A stretch of 39,159 nt of DNA. It comes from an uncultured Gammaproteobacteria bacterium. Lineage in GTDB: Bacteria > Pseudomonadota > Gammaproteobacteria > Magnimaribacterales > D2472. Below, piece after piece: positions 16,470-25,127 of the stretch. Position numbers and translations under genes: made by a program. The stretch covers positions 1 through 39,159 of the forward strand of contig CAJXAZ010000003.1 of assembly GCA_913050015.1 (NCBI GenBank). Direction: 5' to 3'. Each line of letters opens with the position of its first letter. Position 1 is the first letter of the stretch. The notes under the pieces are model-generated. The model saw only the letters and a program-made list of their open reading frames with translations, was not told the origin of the DNA and searched no databases.

Positions 16470-17351
16470 TTATTTTTTTGAAAGATTAATCCTTGCTAAA
16501 TATATACCGAAGAAAGATATCCCCACAAATAGTAATTGTGTAATATTTAAGAATTCTTGGAAAATAAAAGAAGCAAGTATAGTTGCGGTTAAGGGCTGCA
16601 TCAGCAAACCAATAGATCCATTAGATGCCGAGATGTTAGCTATACCAATAGTTATTAAGAACTGCCCTCCAAACTGACATAAAAAAGCTAACAGTATCAT
16701 GTTGCCCCATTCTATAGTCGAGGTTGGAACTTTTACTCCCCCCTCTATAAAAGTTGGAATAATTGAGAAAATACAACAAAAGAAAGTTGTATAGAAAATA
16801 ATATTTAAAGCAGTTTCTTTGCCAAGCCTAGATATGATTAATAAGTAAGTTCCGTAGAATAAGGCAGCAACGAGGCATAAAATATCTCCCAGAACCTTTC
16901 CATTAGCATAGTTATTAGAAAACATTATTAAGCCAGTAATGCCCAAATAAGTTATAAAAAATGATAAAACAAAGCCCTTATTTGGGACGTCCTTAAAGAT
17001 TATAAAAGATAAGATAGCAACAAAAATTGGAGCTGAATTAACAATTATTGTTGCATTCGATACCGATGTTATATTCATGCTGTAGTGCCAAAGAAGTAGA
17101 TCAGTCGTAAATGCTAAAGATGCAATTGCTGAATAGAAGATAGTTTTTTTACTTTTAACTCTAAAAAAAATAGTTTTATTTTTAACTAGATTGAAGATTA
17201 AAAGAAAGGGCAATGTGAGAAACATTCTATAAAAAAGTATTCCGGAAGAGGATAGTTCACTCCATTTAACAAATATTGGAGCAAAACCAATAAGCATTGC
17301 ACCTGCTGCTAACATAATAAAATAATGTGAACGCTGAAAATTCTCAATCAT
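16470..17351 (-). CDS. EamA/DMT-family transporter
   Basis: A 293-residue inner-membrane carrier of the drug/metabolite transporter superfamily, made of two EamA repeats with about ten helices. The start of the first repeat (AAGAMLIGFAPIFVKW, then SSGILFYRM) and of the second (GKVLGDILCLVAALFYGTYLLII) are typical. The substrate cannot be read from sequence; the family exports amino acids, metabolites or drugs. An internal Met at residue 13 is a possible alternative start. Its ATG is only 17 bp from the divergent xseA ATG, so each promoter must lie in the other gene. Confidence 0.85.
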   Translation of the reverse strand: MIENFQRSHYFIMLAAGAMLIGFAPIFVKWSELSSSGILFYRMFLTLPFLLIFNLVKNKTIFFRVKSKKTIFYSAIASLAFTTDLLLWHYSMNITSVSNATIIVNSAPIFVAILSFIIFKDVPNKGFVLSFFITYLGITGLIMFSNNYANGKVLGDILCLVAALFYGTYLLIISRLGKETALNIIFYTTFFCCIFSIIPTFIEGGVKVPTSTIEWGNMILLAFLCQFGGQFLITIGIANISASNGSIGLLMQPLTATILASFIFQEFLNITQLLFVGISFFGIYLARINLSKK

Positions 17352-17362
17352 GAAGTTATACT
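17334..17362 (+). promoter_or_regulatory. Probable xseA promoter, inside the start of the divergent EamA gene
   Basis: CTGAAA (17334-17339), a 17-bp spacer and TATACT (17357-17362) lie 6 nt before the xseA ATG. The -35 and most of the spacer overlap the first codons of the divergent transporter gene. Transcription from it would start at or within a base or two of the ATG. Confidence 0.5.
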
Positions 17363-17368
17363 TTGTAT

Positions 17369-18733
17369 ATGAAAGAAGACATTGTAGAGCAAGATAAAGA
17401 AATTATCTCTGTTGGGGAGCTCAATAGATCAGCTAAGTATCTACTAGAGAACACCTTTAATAATATTGCTGTTGTAGGTGAGATATCCAACATGTCTAGG
17501 CCCAGTTCTGGCCATATATACTTCACATTAAAAGATGAAGATGGGGCTATCGGATGTGCAATGTGGCGTTCACAAGCATCGAGACTTAATTTTTCACCTG
17601 AAAATGGAGATCAGTGCATTCTTAAAGGTCAAGTTAGTCTTTATCCTGCAACCGGAAGATATCAGCTGATGGTTAAATCAATTGAGCAAGCTGGTTCTGG
17701 TAACCTAATGCAGCAATTTGAAACCTTAAAAAATAAACTTGATAAAGAGGGGTTATTTGATCTAAATACCAAAAGAGATATTCCAAGATCTCCCAAACAT
17801 ATAGGAGTTATTACCTCAGAATCAACAGCTGCTTTACAAGATATTTTAAGCACTATTCAAAGAAGAGCTCCATCTGCTCAGGTGAGCTTAAGCGCCTCAG
17901 TAGTTCAAGGAGATAATGCTCCAAACAGCATAATTAAAGCTCTTAGTAGGATCATCATATTTAATGAAAAAAATCCTGATAACAAAATAGATGTTGTAAT
18001 TCTAGCAAGGGGTGGAGGTTCTATTGAGGATCTATGGTGTTTTAACAACGAGGATTTAGCTAGAGAAATTGCCGCGTATCCTATTCCAACAATATCAGGA
18101 GTTGGACATGAAATAGATTTTACAATTTGTGATTTTGTGTCGGACATGCGAGCTCCCACACCAACAGCTTCTGCTGAGTTAGTTTCAGAATTTAATTTTA
18201 AAATAAGAGATAGGCTAACTGATCTAAATTTATCTCTTGTTAAATCTATAGAACAGGTGCTTAAGAGTAAAAATCAATTCGTTAGTGCATTGAAATCAAG
18301 TATTAAGAATCCATTAATGATTTTAAGAGAACAAAGTCAAAAGCTAGATAATTTTGAATTGAGGTTAAATCAAAAGATATCTCTAAACTATGCAATAAAA
18401 AATCAATCGATCAAACTTCTCTCATCAAGACTTCTTCAAAAAAGTCCCAGATCATTTTTAAAAGAGCTTAATAATAAAATATTGAACATAGATTCAAATT
18501 TAAATAAAAATATAAAAATGAAAATATCATTTAATCGCTCGCAGTTGGCTGAATATAATAAAAATCTTTCAATACTTAATCCCTTGTCAATTCTAGACAG
18601 AGGTTATTCAATAATTCAAAATAAATCTGGCGTAGCAGTTAAATCAAGTAAAGAGGTAGGCTTAGGCGAGATCCTATCCGCGAGGTTAAGCAAAGGTTTT
18701 GTTCAGGTTGAAGTAAATAAAATAGATGAATAA
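17369..18733 (+). CDS. xseA: Exodeoxyribonuclease VII large subunit
   Basis: A 454-residue subunit of the single-strand-specific nuclease ExoVII, which works with several XseB subunits. The N-terminal OB-fold domain has ISNMSRPSSGHIYFTLKD. The catalytic region has ARGGGSIEDLWCFNNE, SGVGHEIDFTICDFV and RAPTPTASAEL. A long helical coiled-coil segment (about 270-400) follows, and the C-terminus has LDRGYSII. I prefer the ATG at 17369 to the in-frame TTG two codons earlier. xseB is not in the window. The 3' end overlaps the M23 peptidase gene by 8 nt. Confidence 0.97.
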   Translation: MKEDIVEQDKEIISVGELNRSAKYLLENTFNNIAVVGEISNMSRPSSGHIYFTLKDEDGAIGCAMWRSQASRLNFSPENGDQCILKGQVSLYPATGRYQLMVKSIEQAGSGNLMQQFETLKNKLDKEGLFDLNTKRDIPRSPKHIGVITSESTAALQDILSTIQRRAPSAQVSLSASVVQGDNAPNSIIKALSRIIIFNEKNPDNKIDVVILARGGGSIEDLWCFNNEDLAREIAAYPIPTISGVGHEIDFTICDFVSDMRAPTPTASAELVSEFNFKIRDRLTDLNLSLVKSIEQVLKSKNQFVSALKSSIKNPLMILREQSQKLDNFELRLNQKISLNYAIKNQSIKLLSSRLLQKSPRSFLKELNNKILNIDSNLNKNIKMKISFNRSQLAEYNKNLSILNPLSILDRGYSIIQNKSGVAVKSSKEVGLGEILSARLSKGFVQVEVNKIDE

Positions 18734-19538
18734 AGCATTTTATTCTTTCTTCTCGCTTCTTTTATACGCAAACTTCTGTCAATCAGCTTTAAGCGGCGTG
18801 CCTGGGGAAGTAATTGCAGTAGAAGGTCATGGGGCTATATCCAAGTTAGATCAGAGGTTTTTAGAAATTAATTTTAAAGATCAAAATTATATTTTATTTG
18901 CTATCCCCTATTCTGCCTCTAATGAATCTAAACAGTTTGATGGGATAGATATAAATATAATAAAGAAAGACTTTGGAGAATCTAGAATAACAATAGAAGA
19001 TTTATCTAAAGTTGATTTAAGTAAAGAAGATGCAGATAGAGCCTATAAGGAGGCAATGCAAATTAGAAATGCAGTCAATTCTTACTCAACAGACTTTAAA
19101 CCAAATATGGACTTTAGCTCACCTATACCAGATGGAATTATTTCAAGCAGGTATGGAAAGAAAAGGTTTATAAATAATACTCCTAGATCTCCTCATCTTT
19201 CACTCGATATAGCAGCAAGCGAAGGCACTCCCATTCAAGCCCCATCGAAGGGCAAGGTTATTCTCACTGGTAACTTCTTTTATTCAGGGAACTATTTAAT
19301 AATTGATCATGGCTATGGCCTTATATCTTCTTACAGCCACATGTCTGAAATATACCTGGAAGCTGGGGATTATGTCGAGAAAGATCAAAGCATAGGTGCA
19401 GTTGGTTCTACTGGGCGTGTAACAGGCCCTCACCTTCACTGGACTGTGTATTTAAACAAGATCAGGATTAATCCTGAATCACTGTTAAAGAAAGATTACC
19501 TACAAGGTATTTTGCAAAGCTACAAGGATGTTATTTAA
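18726..19538 (+). CDS. Exported M23-family metallopeptidase (LytM domain)
   Basis: A 270-residue protein with a signal peptide (about 1-22, ending near SALS), an N-terminal domain of unknown fold, and a C-terminal LytM/M23 domain (about 150-250). Zinc ligands are His157 and Asp161 (HLSLDIAA) and His238 in the HLHW motif; His205 (SYSHMSE) and His236 complete the site. All active-site residues are kept, so it is probably an active peptidoglycan endopeptidase rather than an EnvC/NlpD-type activator. It overlaps xseA upstream, and its last 39 bp overlap the convergent TlpA-like gene. Confidence 0.9.
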   Translation: MNKAFYSFFSLLLYANFCQSALSGVPGEVIAVEGHGAISKLDQRFLEINFKDQNYILFAIPYSASNESKQFDGIDINIIKKDFGESRITIEDLSKVDLSKEDADRAYKEAMQIRNAVNSYSTDFKPNMDFSSPIPDGIISSRYGKKRFINNTPRSPHLSLDIAASEGTPIQAPSKGKVILTGNFFYSGNYLIIDHGYGLISSYSHMSEIYLEAGDYVEKDQSIGAVGSTGRVTGPHLHWTVYLNKIRINPESLLKKDYLQGILQSYKDVI

Positions 19539-19952
19539 ATCATCTTTTGTTTGAGGTCTAAAAAAAGATTTTTCTAAAACACCGTTAGGATTAATAAAAA
19601 ATGTTGCAGGAACAGCTGGTGGTGTTTGTATACCCCATATATCCCTGGGATGAGATATAAGAGATGGTATTTCTAAATTAAATTTTCTTGCTACAGGCGC
19701 AAGGTCAGTCTCGTCTAATTCATCAAAATTAAATGCAAATACTCGAACTTCTGGGTTTTCTTTAGAGAATTCAATTAATTCTGGTATTTCCTTTATACAA
19801 GGTGCGCACCAGTCAGCCCAATAGTTTACAACGACCCAACTTCCTTTCATTTTTTCAATAGATGTATTAGAGCCATTAAAGACTTCTACATCATTTTTTT
19901 GGCATCCAAATAATAGGAATATACATAACAAGGGTATAATTTTCTTAATCAT
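19500..19952 (-). CDS. TlpA/ResA-like thioredoxin-fold lipoprotein
   Basis: A 150-residue protein with an N-terminal hydrophobic leader and lipobox LLFGC, then a thioredoxin-fold domain. The active site WCAPC lies in NYWADWCAPCIKEIPEL, and a cis-Pro segment AVPATFFI is near 115-122. It is probably a membrane-tethered periplasmic thiol-disulfide oxidoreductase; the partner is unknown. I chose the ATG at 19952, since TATGAT lies 7 nt upstream and the leader then has the usual length; the ATG at 19964 would add four residues. It is divergent from wrbA. Confidence 0.85.
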   Translation of the reverse strand: MIKKIIPLLCIFLLFGCQKNDVEVFNGSNTSIEKMKGSWVVVNYWADWCAPCIKEIPELIEFSKENPEVRVFAFNFDELDETDLAPVARKFNLEIPSLISHPRDIWGIQTPPAVPATFFINPNGVLEKSFFRPQTKDDLNNILVALQNTL

Positions 19953-19975
19953 GGAAGATATCATAGGCTAAAAAT

Positions 19976-20572
19976 ATGGAAAATAAATACCTCTTAATAC
20001 TTTTTTACTCCGCTGGAGGGTCTGTTAGAAATATAGCTCACTCAATTGCTGAGGGAGCCGAGAATGAAGGTGTTGAAATTAGAATTAGAACTGTACCTAA
20101 AGTATCGGCAGTAACTGAGCAAACTGAAGAGCTAATTCCAGAAAAAGGCGAAATATATTGTACAAAAGATGATTTAATTCATTGCAGCGGACTGGCCATA
20201 GGCTCTCCAACAAGATTTGGCTCAATGGCATCACCTCTAAAATATTTTCTAGATTCAACTGGTGATTTATGGGCCTCTAATACACTTGAAGGTAAACCTG
20301 GGATAGCTTTTACATCCACAGGATCAATGCATGGAGGACAAGAAGTAACTTTGTTTAATTTAATAACTTACATGCTTCACCATGGAATGATAATTCACGG
20401 CTCGCCCTACTCTATTAAAGAGTTAAGTAGCTCTAATGCAGGAGGAACTCCTTACGGTCCCTCGCATGTCGAAAGCTTTAATGATAGTAATAAACTGACC
20501 CCAGACGAACATATTATCGCAATGAAAACGGGATCTATATTGGCTAAATTAATTAAAAAATTAAATGCTTAG
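19976..20572 (+). CDS. wrbA: NAD(P)H:quinone oxidoreductase WrbA-type flavoprotein
   Basis: A 198-residue cytoplasmic flavodoxin-fold enzyme that reduces quinones by two electrons. The FMN phosphate loop is YSAGGSVRNIA (12-22), followed by GSPTRFGSMASPLKYFLD. STGSMHGGQE and MLHHGMII are the WrbA-specific blocks, with GGTPYGPSHV near the C-terminus. The next gene, DUF2069, overlaps by 8 nt, a pairing also known in other gammaproteobacteria. Confidence 0.93.
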   Translation: MENKYLLILFYSAGGSVRNIAHSIAEGAENEGVEIRIRTVPKVSAVTEQTEELIPEKGEIYCTKDDLIHCSGLAIGSPTRFGSMASPLKYFLDSTGDLWASNTLEGKPGIAFTSTGSMHGGQEVTLFNLITYMLHHGMIIHGSPYSIKELSSSNAGGTPYGPSHVESFNDSNKLTPDEHIIAMKTGSILAKLIKKLNA

Positions 20573-20897
20573 CCTTAAAAAATATAAAGCGCTAACTAAT
20601 TTATTTATATTTTCTTTAATCCTGATAAAGCTTTTAACTGTTCTTGATCTAAGAATTACCAGTACATTTTTTATTATCTGGTCTTTACCTTTTGTATTTT
20701 TTTACTTCCAAGCAAGATCTCTTTCAATTAAAGCCTATCAAGGGTTTTGTTTTATATTACTTATATACTTTATGTCTTCGTCATTAAGGGTATTTGGGGT
20801 TGATATCTATCCTTATGACTTAATTGAATTAATTCTGGTTGTATTCTTTTTCATACATTGTATGTTCGGGCCCAAGACTATAAGAAAATATATGTAA
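20565..20897 (+). CDS. DUF2069 small membrane protein
   Basis: A 110-residue protein with about four hydrophobic helices (8-26, 34-49, 57-74 and 82-100). The order wrbA-DUF2069 and the segment SSLRVFGVD support the DUF2069 call. No function is known to me. It overlaps wrbA by 8 nt and is likely translated by coupling. Confidence 0.75.
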   Translation: MLSLKKYKALTNLFIFSLILIKLLTVLDLRITSTFFIIWSLPFVFFYFQARSLSIKAYQGFCFILLIYFMSSSLRVFGVDIYPYDLIELILVVFFFIHCMFGPKTIRKYM

Positions 20898-20912
20898 AGT
20901 TTACTTTACATA
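20891..20912. repeat. 10-bp inverted repeat over the DUF2069 stop codon
   Basis: TATGTAAAGT and its exact complement ACTTTACATA are separated by TT and span the stop codon. There is no T-run behind it, so it is not a classical terminator. It could be a weak hairpin that ends the wrbA-DUF2069 message or protects its 3' end, or a protein site in the sppA upstream region. Confidence 0.5.
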
Positions 20913-21025
20913 ACCTTATTCATAATCTATTATTATTTTATCATCAGAATAAATTAATAATGTAACCTTTACTTCACTATATCGATGTGATAGTTTGTCG
21001 TTACATTTAATACGGAGTAAATAGA

Positions 21026-22855
21026 ATGAGTGAAAAAAAATCAATATGGGGCAAGGCTGATAGCTTTCTTAGTCTCGCAAGAAAAATCATAGTCAATGGA
21101 GCTACTGCTCTTGTATTAGTTGTTCTTACTTTCTCAATTTTAGGTGGTATTGGTTCTGCATTTGGTGGTTCTGATGAAATTGAAACAAAAGATAAAATAT
21201 TGTGGTTTAAACCAGTAGGTGTTGTTGTTGATTCAGAGGTTCTAGGAAGCGGATCAATTGATTTAAATACTATTTTAGGTGGTGGGAGCACTGCGCAACA
21301 ATATGAATTACAGGATTTACTAGACGTACTCAATAATGCTGCTACAGATGATGATCTAGCTGCTGTATATGTGAATGTATCTGAACTGGGCATGTATTGG
21401 GCTTCATCGTTTAAATTAGCTGAAGCAGTAAAGAATGTAAAAGATAGTGGGAAAAGAGTAATTGCATACTCTGAATCATATGGAAATTCATCTTATCTAA
21501 TAAGCTCTCAAGCGAATGATATTTTGATTAACGAGTACGGCGTGGTCGAAGCTTTTGGCTTTTCCAGAAAAAGAGAATATTACAAAGATTTCTATAAAAA
21601 CGTAAAACTTAACTACAACATATTTACAGCTGGTGATTTCAAATCTGGCCCAGAGCCTTATACAAGAGATTCAATGTCTGAAAATGACAAACTAACATGG
21701 AACGAGTTTGCTAGCCCTATGTGGTCAAAGATGACTGGAATGATGGAAGAAGGCAGAGATCTTCCAGCAGGAACTATTCAAAATTACGGTGATAATGCAT
21801 ATGCGATGATGGCTAAGCAGCCTGAACCAGCTCTAACAGCTCTTGAGCTTGGGTTGGTTGATATGGTTGTAACTAGAGAAGGCATCAGAGCTTGGATGTT
21901 TGAACAATATCCAAACAAAGAAAATGATAAATATGCTTTCCCAGACAGTATCTCTATATACGACTACCTATCGACAATTGAAGAAAAAGAAAGCTCTTCA
22001 AAAAACAATATTGCCATTATCAATATAGAAGGCGCAATAATGACCGGTGAGGCTGCATACGGGGTAGCTGGGTCAGATACTATTGTTGAAAACATACAAA
22101 GTGCTACTCAAGATAAATCAGTTAAAGCAATGGTGCTTAGGGTTAATAGTCCCGGTGGAGATGTATGGGCAAGTGAGTTAATTACTAATGCTCTTAATGA
22201 GTTTAAAGATACTGGAAGACCTATTGTTTCGTCTATGGGAGATGTTGCAGCTTCTGGCGGTGTTTGGGTTACAACTAATTCAGATGAGATATGGGCTGAA
22301 GAAGATACATTGACAGGTTCAATTGGTGTTTATGGAATAATACCAACGATGGATGGTCTTTATGACTTCGCCGGCATAAAAGTAGATGGCATAAGCTCTA
22401 CCAAGGCAGCTGAATGGGATGCAAGAGAGGCAATGCCTGAATACATTACCAAAGCAATACAAGCTAACATTGATAATACCTACTTCAAGTTTGTTTCCAA
22501 GGTAGCAAATAATAGAGGCATGTCTTATGAAGAGGTTCTTCCTATTGCTGGTGGCAGAATATGGGCAGGCTATAAAGCTGTGGAGCTAGGCTTGGTTGAT
22601 TACATTGGTGATCTTGATGACGCAATTGATTCTGCGGCTTCGAAAGCAAATCTAGAAGATTTCACTATCAAGACTTATAAGAAAGCTATGGAACCATTAG
22701 ATGTTTTCATTTCCCAGATACTAGAAAATGTAAGCATTGATATTAATGTAGATCCAAGACTAAAGTTATTGAATTCAACTTTAGATAAGCATTTTAAAAT
22801 TATAGATCCAAATAAAAAGAATGTTCTAGTCTATTGTTTTGATTGTGAGATCTAA
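21026..22855 (+). CDS. sppA: Signal peptide peptidase SppA, 67K long form
   Basis: A 609-residue inner-membrane serine protease (family S49) that degrades cleaved signal peptides. One N-terminal membrane helix (about 24-46) is followed by tandem S49 repeats. The catalytic Lys206 lies in DFKSGPEPYTRDSMS of the first repeat and the nucleophile Ser410 in GDVAASGGVWVTT of the second, matching Lys209/Ser409 of E. coli. GGAG lies 8 nt before the ATG, one of the clear Shine-Dalgarno sites here. The stop overlaps the convergent hda gene by 4 bp. Confidence 0.96.
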   Translation: MSEKKSIWGKADSFLSLARKIIVNGATALVLVVLTFSILGGIGSAFGGSDEIETKDKILWFKPVGVVVDSEVLGSGSIDLNTILGGGSTAQQYELQDLLDVLNNAATDDDLAAVYVNVSELGMYWASSFKLAEAVKNVKDSGKRVIAYSESYGNSSYLISSQANDILINEYGVVEAFGFSRKREYYKDFYKNVKLNYNIFTAGDFKSGPEPYTRDSMSENDKLTWNEFASPMWSKMTGMMEEGRDLPAGTIQNYGDNAYAMMAKQPEPALTALELGLVDMVVTREGIRAWMFEQYPNKENDKYAFPDSISIYDYLSTIEEKESSSKNNIAIINIEGAIMTGEAAYGVAGSDTIVENIQSATQDKSVKAMVLRVNSPGGDVWASELITNALNEFKDTGRPIVSSMGDVAASGGVWVTTNSDEIWAEEDTLTGSIGVYGIIPTMDGLYDFAGIKVDGISSTKAAEWDAREAMPEYITKAIQANIDNTYFKFVSKVANNRGMSYEEVLPIAGGRIWAGYKAVELGLVDYIGDLDDAIDSAASKANLEDFTIKTYKKAMEPLDVFISQILENVSIDINVDPRLKLLNSTLDKHFKIIDPNKKNVLVYCFDCEI

Positions 22856-23538
22856 AGACACTCTTTGATTAAAGGTATGGTAATCCTGCGTTTCATTTCC
22901 ATTGAGAGCTGATCTAGGCTCTCAAGGATTACCACCAAGTCTGAAATATTTCGTTTTGTATAGGTCAGAAGATATTGAGCTTCTTTATCTCCCAAATCTA
23001 TAGACCTTAGGTTTGCTATGAATTTTATAGCTTCTAATAAATTATCCTGATTTATAGGAAGTAATTCATAACTGTTAAGTTTTCTTAATCTCGATTCTAA
23101 ATCAGGCAAAGAAAAGCCTAAAGAGCCTGTTTTCAGCGATGCTGAAAAAACCAACCTACATTCAGAGTGCAACGAGTTATTGATTAAATTAAAAATGCCC
23201 TTCTCCCATTCGCTATCTGAAATAATATTTTCAAGGCCATCTAAGCACACCAAATCCATTGTCTCAATAGAGTCCAATATGCCAACGCCATATTTAATAA
23301 CATCTTTACATGGGATATATAACGAGGACTTACCCTCGCTGCTATATGCATTGCATAATGATTGAAGTAAATATGTTTTACCTGCGTTCTTATTTCCGTA
23401 TATAAAGATATCGTCTAATTGAGATAAATCAGCAATAACAGAAATAAGCTCATTATTCGAAGGGTCTACATAAAAGTTATCAAAAGAGGATTTATAAGTC
23501 TTATTCCAAGGAAATGTTAGCTGCTTGGGCTTATTCAT
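22852..23538 (-). CDS. hda: DnaA regulatory inactivator Hda
   Basis: A 228-residue DnaA-like AAA+ protein that, with the DNA-loaded beta clamp, stimulates ATP hydrolysis by DnaA and so limits re-initiation. The N-terminus carries a clamp-binding-like motif QLTFPW (6-11), in the place of QLSLPL in E. coli. The Walker A is GNKNAGKT (48-55) and the Walker B region LVCLDGLENI. There is no DnaA-type DNA-binding domain. The ATG at 23538 overlaps the stop of the preceding gene by 8 nt and puts the clamp motif at the usual distance; longer in-frame starts add only non-homologous residues. Confidence 0.88.
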   Translation of the reverse strand: MNKPKQLTFPWNKTYKSSFDNFYVDPSNNELISVIADLSQLDDIFIYGNKNAGKTYLLQSLCNAYSSEGKSSLYIPCKDVIKYGVGILDSIETMDLVCLDGLENIISDSEWEKGIFNLINNSLHSECRLVFSASLKTGSLGFSLPDLESRLRKLNSYELLPINQDNLLEAIKFIANLRSIDLGDKEAQYLLTYTKRNISDLVVILESLDQLSMEMKRRITIPLIKECL

Positions 23539-24082
23539 TATGGTAGGCCTTAATATCGAAATACCAATCGTATGCATAAACTATAAGGCTCATTAAAGTG
23601 ACTGCAACAATTGATACATCTAACACAACCAAGGAAATGCTAATTCCGAGGAGCTCAAATAAAATAATAATGAAGATATAGGCAACCTGAAGCGTTGTGG
23701 TGAGCTTTCCCAGAATATTAGGAAGAGGAGCATTAGATTCAATCAGAGTCATCTGTATTGCCGCCCCAATTAAAATTGCCACATCTCTACTAAAGAAAAT
23801 AATAAAAATATAAAGAGGAATATAGTCACTAACCCATAAAATAAAAATGGTACCTGTTAAAAGCAATTTATCTGCAACAGGATCAAGTATTTTTCCTAAT
23901 TCTGTCTGCCAGTTCATGCGCCTAGCAAGAAAACCATCAAGCGCATCTGTAAGAGATGCAATAGCAAAAAAAATAAGGCTCAATATAAAGTCCTTGCTAA
24001 GAAGACTATCAAGGATTGGATAAATTAAAGCTATCCTTAAAATGGATAGGAAATTAGGAATAAAAATAAAATACTTACTCAT
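23531..24082 (-). CDS. CDP-alcohol phosphatidyltransferase (PgsA-like)
   Basis: A 183-residue membrane enzyme with about five helices. The family signature D-G-x2-A-R-x8-G-x3-D-x3-D is complete (Asp49, Gly50, Ala53, Arg54, Gly63, Asp67, Asp71), with the additional Asp46. PNFLSILRI at the N-terminus and the length fit PgsA (CDP-diacylglycerol:glycerol-3-phosphate transferase, first step to phosphatidylglycerol). The same family also makes other head groups, so specificity is inferred. It overlaps DUF2066 by an ATGA junction and hda by 8 nt. Confidence 0.85.
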   Translation of the reverse strand: MSKYFIFIPNFLSILRIALIYPILDSLLSKDFILSLIFFAIASLTDALDGFLARRMNWQTELGKILDPVADKLLLTGTIFILWVSDYIPLYIFIIFFSRDVAILIGAAIQMTLIESNAPLPNILGKLTTTLQVAYIFIIILFELLGISISLVVLDVSIVAVTLMSLIVYAYDWYFDIKAYHNE

Positions 24083-25104
24083 TTTTTATAATATAAATTA
24101 ATGGAACTAGAGCCCTCTTCACTTTCTAATATATCAAGAAAACCATTACTTTCAATCTCTTTCAAAATTGAATCTATAGATCCATAAGTAGAAGCTTTAT
24201 AAGCAATAGTGCTATCAGAAAAACTTATTATTTCTAAGCTTGGAATGCTTAAAATCATTGTCATTTTTTTATTTAGCTCAAGGTAGTCTTCATGAGTATT
24301 AATCCCTTTGATAGAAATATAAGCAAAGGATTCATTTGATGTTTGGATTTGAAACTCAGATAAATTTTCATCGATAAGTCTAGATAAAAAAGTTCTAAAC
24401 TTCTCTTCAAAATCAGCAACAAAATTAGGGCTCTCAAAATTAGCATTCATGTCACCAGAAATGAGCCAGTCATTTAACCCGAGATTGGAAATTTTTATGC
24501 TTACCAATTTATGGTAATCGTACTTTGAGGCTATATAGCTTTTAGGATCAGCAAGTATGTTGAAAGAAGATATTTTTTTACTATCTTCTAAATCAAAAAT
24601 TGGAAGCTCTAAAAAAATACCTCTTTCTGTAGAAAGGGTATTTAGTATTTTTCTTATGGCTTTATCCATATCATGAATTTCTTTATTAGAGGATATGAAA
24701 TAAGGCTTATCGGAACCTGAATCAACCTCGAGAAGAAATAAAACTACCGGTCTAGAGTAACCAACAAATGGTATTGATAGCTCTTTAAACTTGCTAACTA
24801 GCATATCTTGATTAAATTTAACTTGAAGATAACTTAGGCCATCAATATTTTTAACAGAATAGCTGATAATTAAATCTTTACGTGATGTACCAGAATTAAT
24901 TATCTTCCATATATTAGAGGGCGAATCATCACCACTTAATCTATAAACCATATTATTAAAAGACTTGTTAATGGATTGCTCTATCTTCGAGGTATTTTCT
25001 ATAGGCTCATAAATAGTAAAAAGTTCATTAAATTCCTTCCCAAAGGAGAGATTAGAAAAGATAATAAGTACTACTGTTAAATGTTTAATTAAATTGTTAT
25101 GCAT
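24079..25104 (-). CDS. DUF2066 exported protein
   Basis: A 341-residue protein of the DUF2066 family by position (between purM and the CDP-alcohol phosphatidyltransferase/hda pair, as in many gammaproteobacteria) and by its N-terminal block NKSFNNMVYRLSGDDSPSN. The ATG at 25104 gives a good signal peptide (about residues 1-18, LTVVLIIFSNLSFG), so the product is probably periplasmic. The C-terminal part resembles a small alpha/beta repeat. Function unknown. An in-frame ATG at 25134 would run into the purM start and lose the signal peptide geometry. Confidence 0.75.
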   Translation of the reverse strand: MHNNLIKHLTVVLIIFSNLSFGKEFNELFTIYEPIENTSKIEQSINKSFNNMVYRLSGDDSPSNIWKIINSGTSRKDLIISYSVKNIDGLSYLQVKFNQDMLVSKFKELSIPFVGYSRPVVLFLLEVDSGSDKPYFISSNKEIHDMDKAIRKILNTLSTERGIFLELPIFDLEDSKKISSFNILADPKSYIASKYDYHKLVSIKISNLGLNDWLISGDMNANFESPNFVADFEEKFRTFLSRLIDENLSEFQIQTSNESFAYISIKGINTHEDYLELNKKMTMILSIPSLEIISFSDSTIAYKASTYGSIDSILKEIESNGFLDILESEEGSSSINLYYKK

Positions 25105-25127
25105 TTGTCTCACAATAGGTATTCTAA

